The notes beneath the pieces were generated by a model. That model ran no database searches. It was given only the letters and a program-made list of their open reading frames with translations, and was not told where the DNA came from. Positions 63,059 to 64,000 of a DNA stretch of 64,000 nucleotides are shown piece after piece. The first letter of the stretch is position 1, and each line of letters opens with the position of its first letter. The position numbers were made by a program, and so were the translations under genes. Source of the DNA: Lutibacter citreus (GTDB lineage: Bacteria > Bacteroidota > Bacteroidia > Flavobacteriales > Flavobacteriaceae); contig NZ_QEIH01000003.1 of the NCBI RefSeq assembly GCF_003260195.1, positions 620,001 to 684,000 on the forward strand. The letters run 5' to 3'.

Positions 63059-64000
63059 TTATTCCTTTTTCCAATTATTTTTGAAGCTACACTTTTTATG
63101 ATCTTTATTTATTTTTATATAAGTATCTTGTATTTTATCCTTAGACCATTTTTCAATTGTTTCTTCTTGCCTTTTTTGCAAAGTTAACTGTTGAATTTTT
63201 TCATAATCTTCAGTAAAATTAGCAGTATGCGTTTCAGTTTTACTTTTTAGTAAAATAATTTTATGCATTTTCGATTCACCTCTAATTTCATCGTAAAAAG
63301 GTTCAGTAATTTCACCAGCCTTTAAACTACTAACTCTTTTGTATAAATTAGGATCCATACGAGTTAAATCAAACTTGGTATCATTTGTTTGGGGGTTTAA
63401 AATTAAACCTTGATTATTTTTAGTTTCAACATCGTCTGAATATTTTATAACAGCATCTTCAAAAGTAATATCTCCCTTTAAAATATCTTCTCTAATTTTA
63501 GCCAACTCATCTTTAGAAGCTTTTAATTCTTCATCAGATATTTTTGGTTGAATTAAAATATGACGTACGTCTCTTTCTTGACCTTTTATTTTTTCAACCT
63601 GAATTATATGAATTCCAAATCCAGACTCAAATGGTTCAGAAATTTCACCTTCATCTAAACTAAACGCAACCTCTTTAAACTCTTTAATAAAATTAGCATC
63701 ACGAGTTATAGTGTATTTCCCTCCAGCTCCAGGTCCGTTTCCAGATACTGCAGGATCATCTGAATTAATTATGGCTTTTAATCTAAAGCTATACCCTTCT
63801 TCAATATCCTTTTTAATACCATTTAATTTATCATATACCCTTGTTGTTTCTTCTTCAGTAGGCTTTAATAATTTAACTATTTGAGCCAACTCAATTTCTG
63901 CACTAAATTCGGGTAAATTATCGTTCTTTTCTAAATTTTTAAAGTAGGTTCTAACTTCTTCTGGAGTTACATCAATATCTTCCGTTAAACTAGCTCGTTC
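63059..64000 (-). CDS. Parvulin-type peptidyl-prolyl isomerase (SurA-like), N-terminal part beyond the window
   Basis: The frame is open from base 64000 to the stop at 63059, so the start lies outside. A TTG at 63889 is not the real start because the coding frame (ERASLTEDIDVTPEEVRTYF) continues upstream. Two parvulin domains are seen: about 63580-63800 (FSLDEGEISEPFESGFGIHI) and 63200-63540 (RDVRHILIQPK, SSLKAGEITEPFYDEI). SurA-like proteins fold outer-membrane proteins in the periplasm. MoxR follows by 2 nt. Confidence 0.88.
   Translation of the reverse strand, partial: ERASLTEDIDVTPEEVRTYFKNLEKNDNLPEFSAEIELAQIVKLLKPTEEETTRVYDKLNGIKKDIEEGYSFRLKAIINSDDPAVSGNGPGAGGKYTITRDANFIKEFKEVAFSLDEGEISEPFESGFGIHIIQVEKIKGQERDVRHILIQPKISDEELKASKDELAKIREDILKGDITFEDAVIKYSDDVETKNNQGLILNPQTNDTKFDLTRMDPNLYKRVSSLKAGEITEPFYDEIRGESKMHKIILLKSKTETHTANFTEDYEKIQQLTLQKRQEETIEKWSKDKIQDTYIKINKDHKKCSFKNNWKKE

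Noticed and set aside
1-64000. CRISPR arrays, insertion sequences, tRNA or rRNA genes
   Set aside because: I looked for spaced direct repeats, transposase motifs and tRNA-like cloverleaf sequences in the intergenic regions and saw none. A tRNAscan and CRISPR search would settle it.

Overview
The window looks like part of a chromosome from a low-GC member of the Bacteroidota, most likely family Flavobacteriaceae. Four things support this: AT-rich intergenic DNA; promoters that match the Bacteroidota TTG-N19-TAnnTTTG pattern; a fused CcoNO cbb3 oxidase with an assembly cluster; and typical family genes (DUF2795, DUF3822, DUF4402, a type IX secretion cargo). I saw no rRNA, tRNA, CRISPR array, insertion sequence or phage gene. 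Most of the window is housekeeping DNA.

Left part (1-9.3 kb): a truncated threonine aldolase, prfB without its usual frameshift site, a HAD phosphatase, an outer-membrane beta-barrel receptor, arsC, a 55-residue membrane protein, and two unrelated fumarases (class I on minus, class II on plus) transcribed divergently.

Accessory core (9.3-27 kb): the most unusual region. A leader of about 340 nt precedes five same-strand genes: a DUF4402 putative pilus subunit, a PapD/CsuC-like periplasmic chaperone, a second DUF4402 subunit, a 1130-residue usher-like outer-membrane protein carrying extra C-terminal SPOR-like repeats, and a 3908-residue multidomain adhesin ending in a type IX secretion-like C-terminal domain. 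The last three genes overlap by 1 and 4 nt. The first subunit is followed by an intra-operon hairpin that could give it an excess of transcript. I read this as a chaperone-usher-like surface fibre system of Bacteroidota, coupled to a type IX exported giant adhesin. The middle of the adhesin gene is much richer in G+C than its ends, which suggests a transferred core.

Middle (27-44 kb): pta-ackA (overflow acetate/ATP) divergent from hutI, with two perfect palindromes 31 bp apart between them; a methyltransferase, a cobalamin adenosyltransferase, a DUF2795 protein, secA, a PIF1-like helicase convergent with secA through a 26-bp palindrome that contains both stop codons, and two polyphosphate kinase 2 genes that lie in one tightly packed operon with ccoG, fixH and a TauE-like membrane protein.

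Respiration block (43-50.6 kb): ccoS-ccoNO-ccoQ-ccoP, ccoI and a divergent FNR-type regulator. Matching TGAT-N4-ATCA palindromes sit at exactly the same distance from the -7 elements of ccoS and ccoI, so the regulator very probably activates high-affinity oxidase synthesis when oxygen falls.

Right part (50.7-64 kb): an alpha-oxoamine synthase and a cysteine-synthase-like enzyme (possible sulfonolipid genes), oligopeptidase B, YbaB, a FIST sensor with a partner histidine kinase, a RecD-like helicase, a membrane-anchored unknown, DUF3822, rsmD, a MoxR ATPase and a truncated parvulin-type isomerase.
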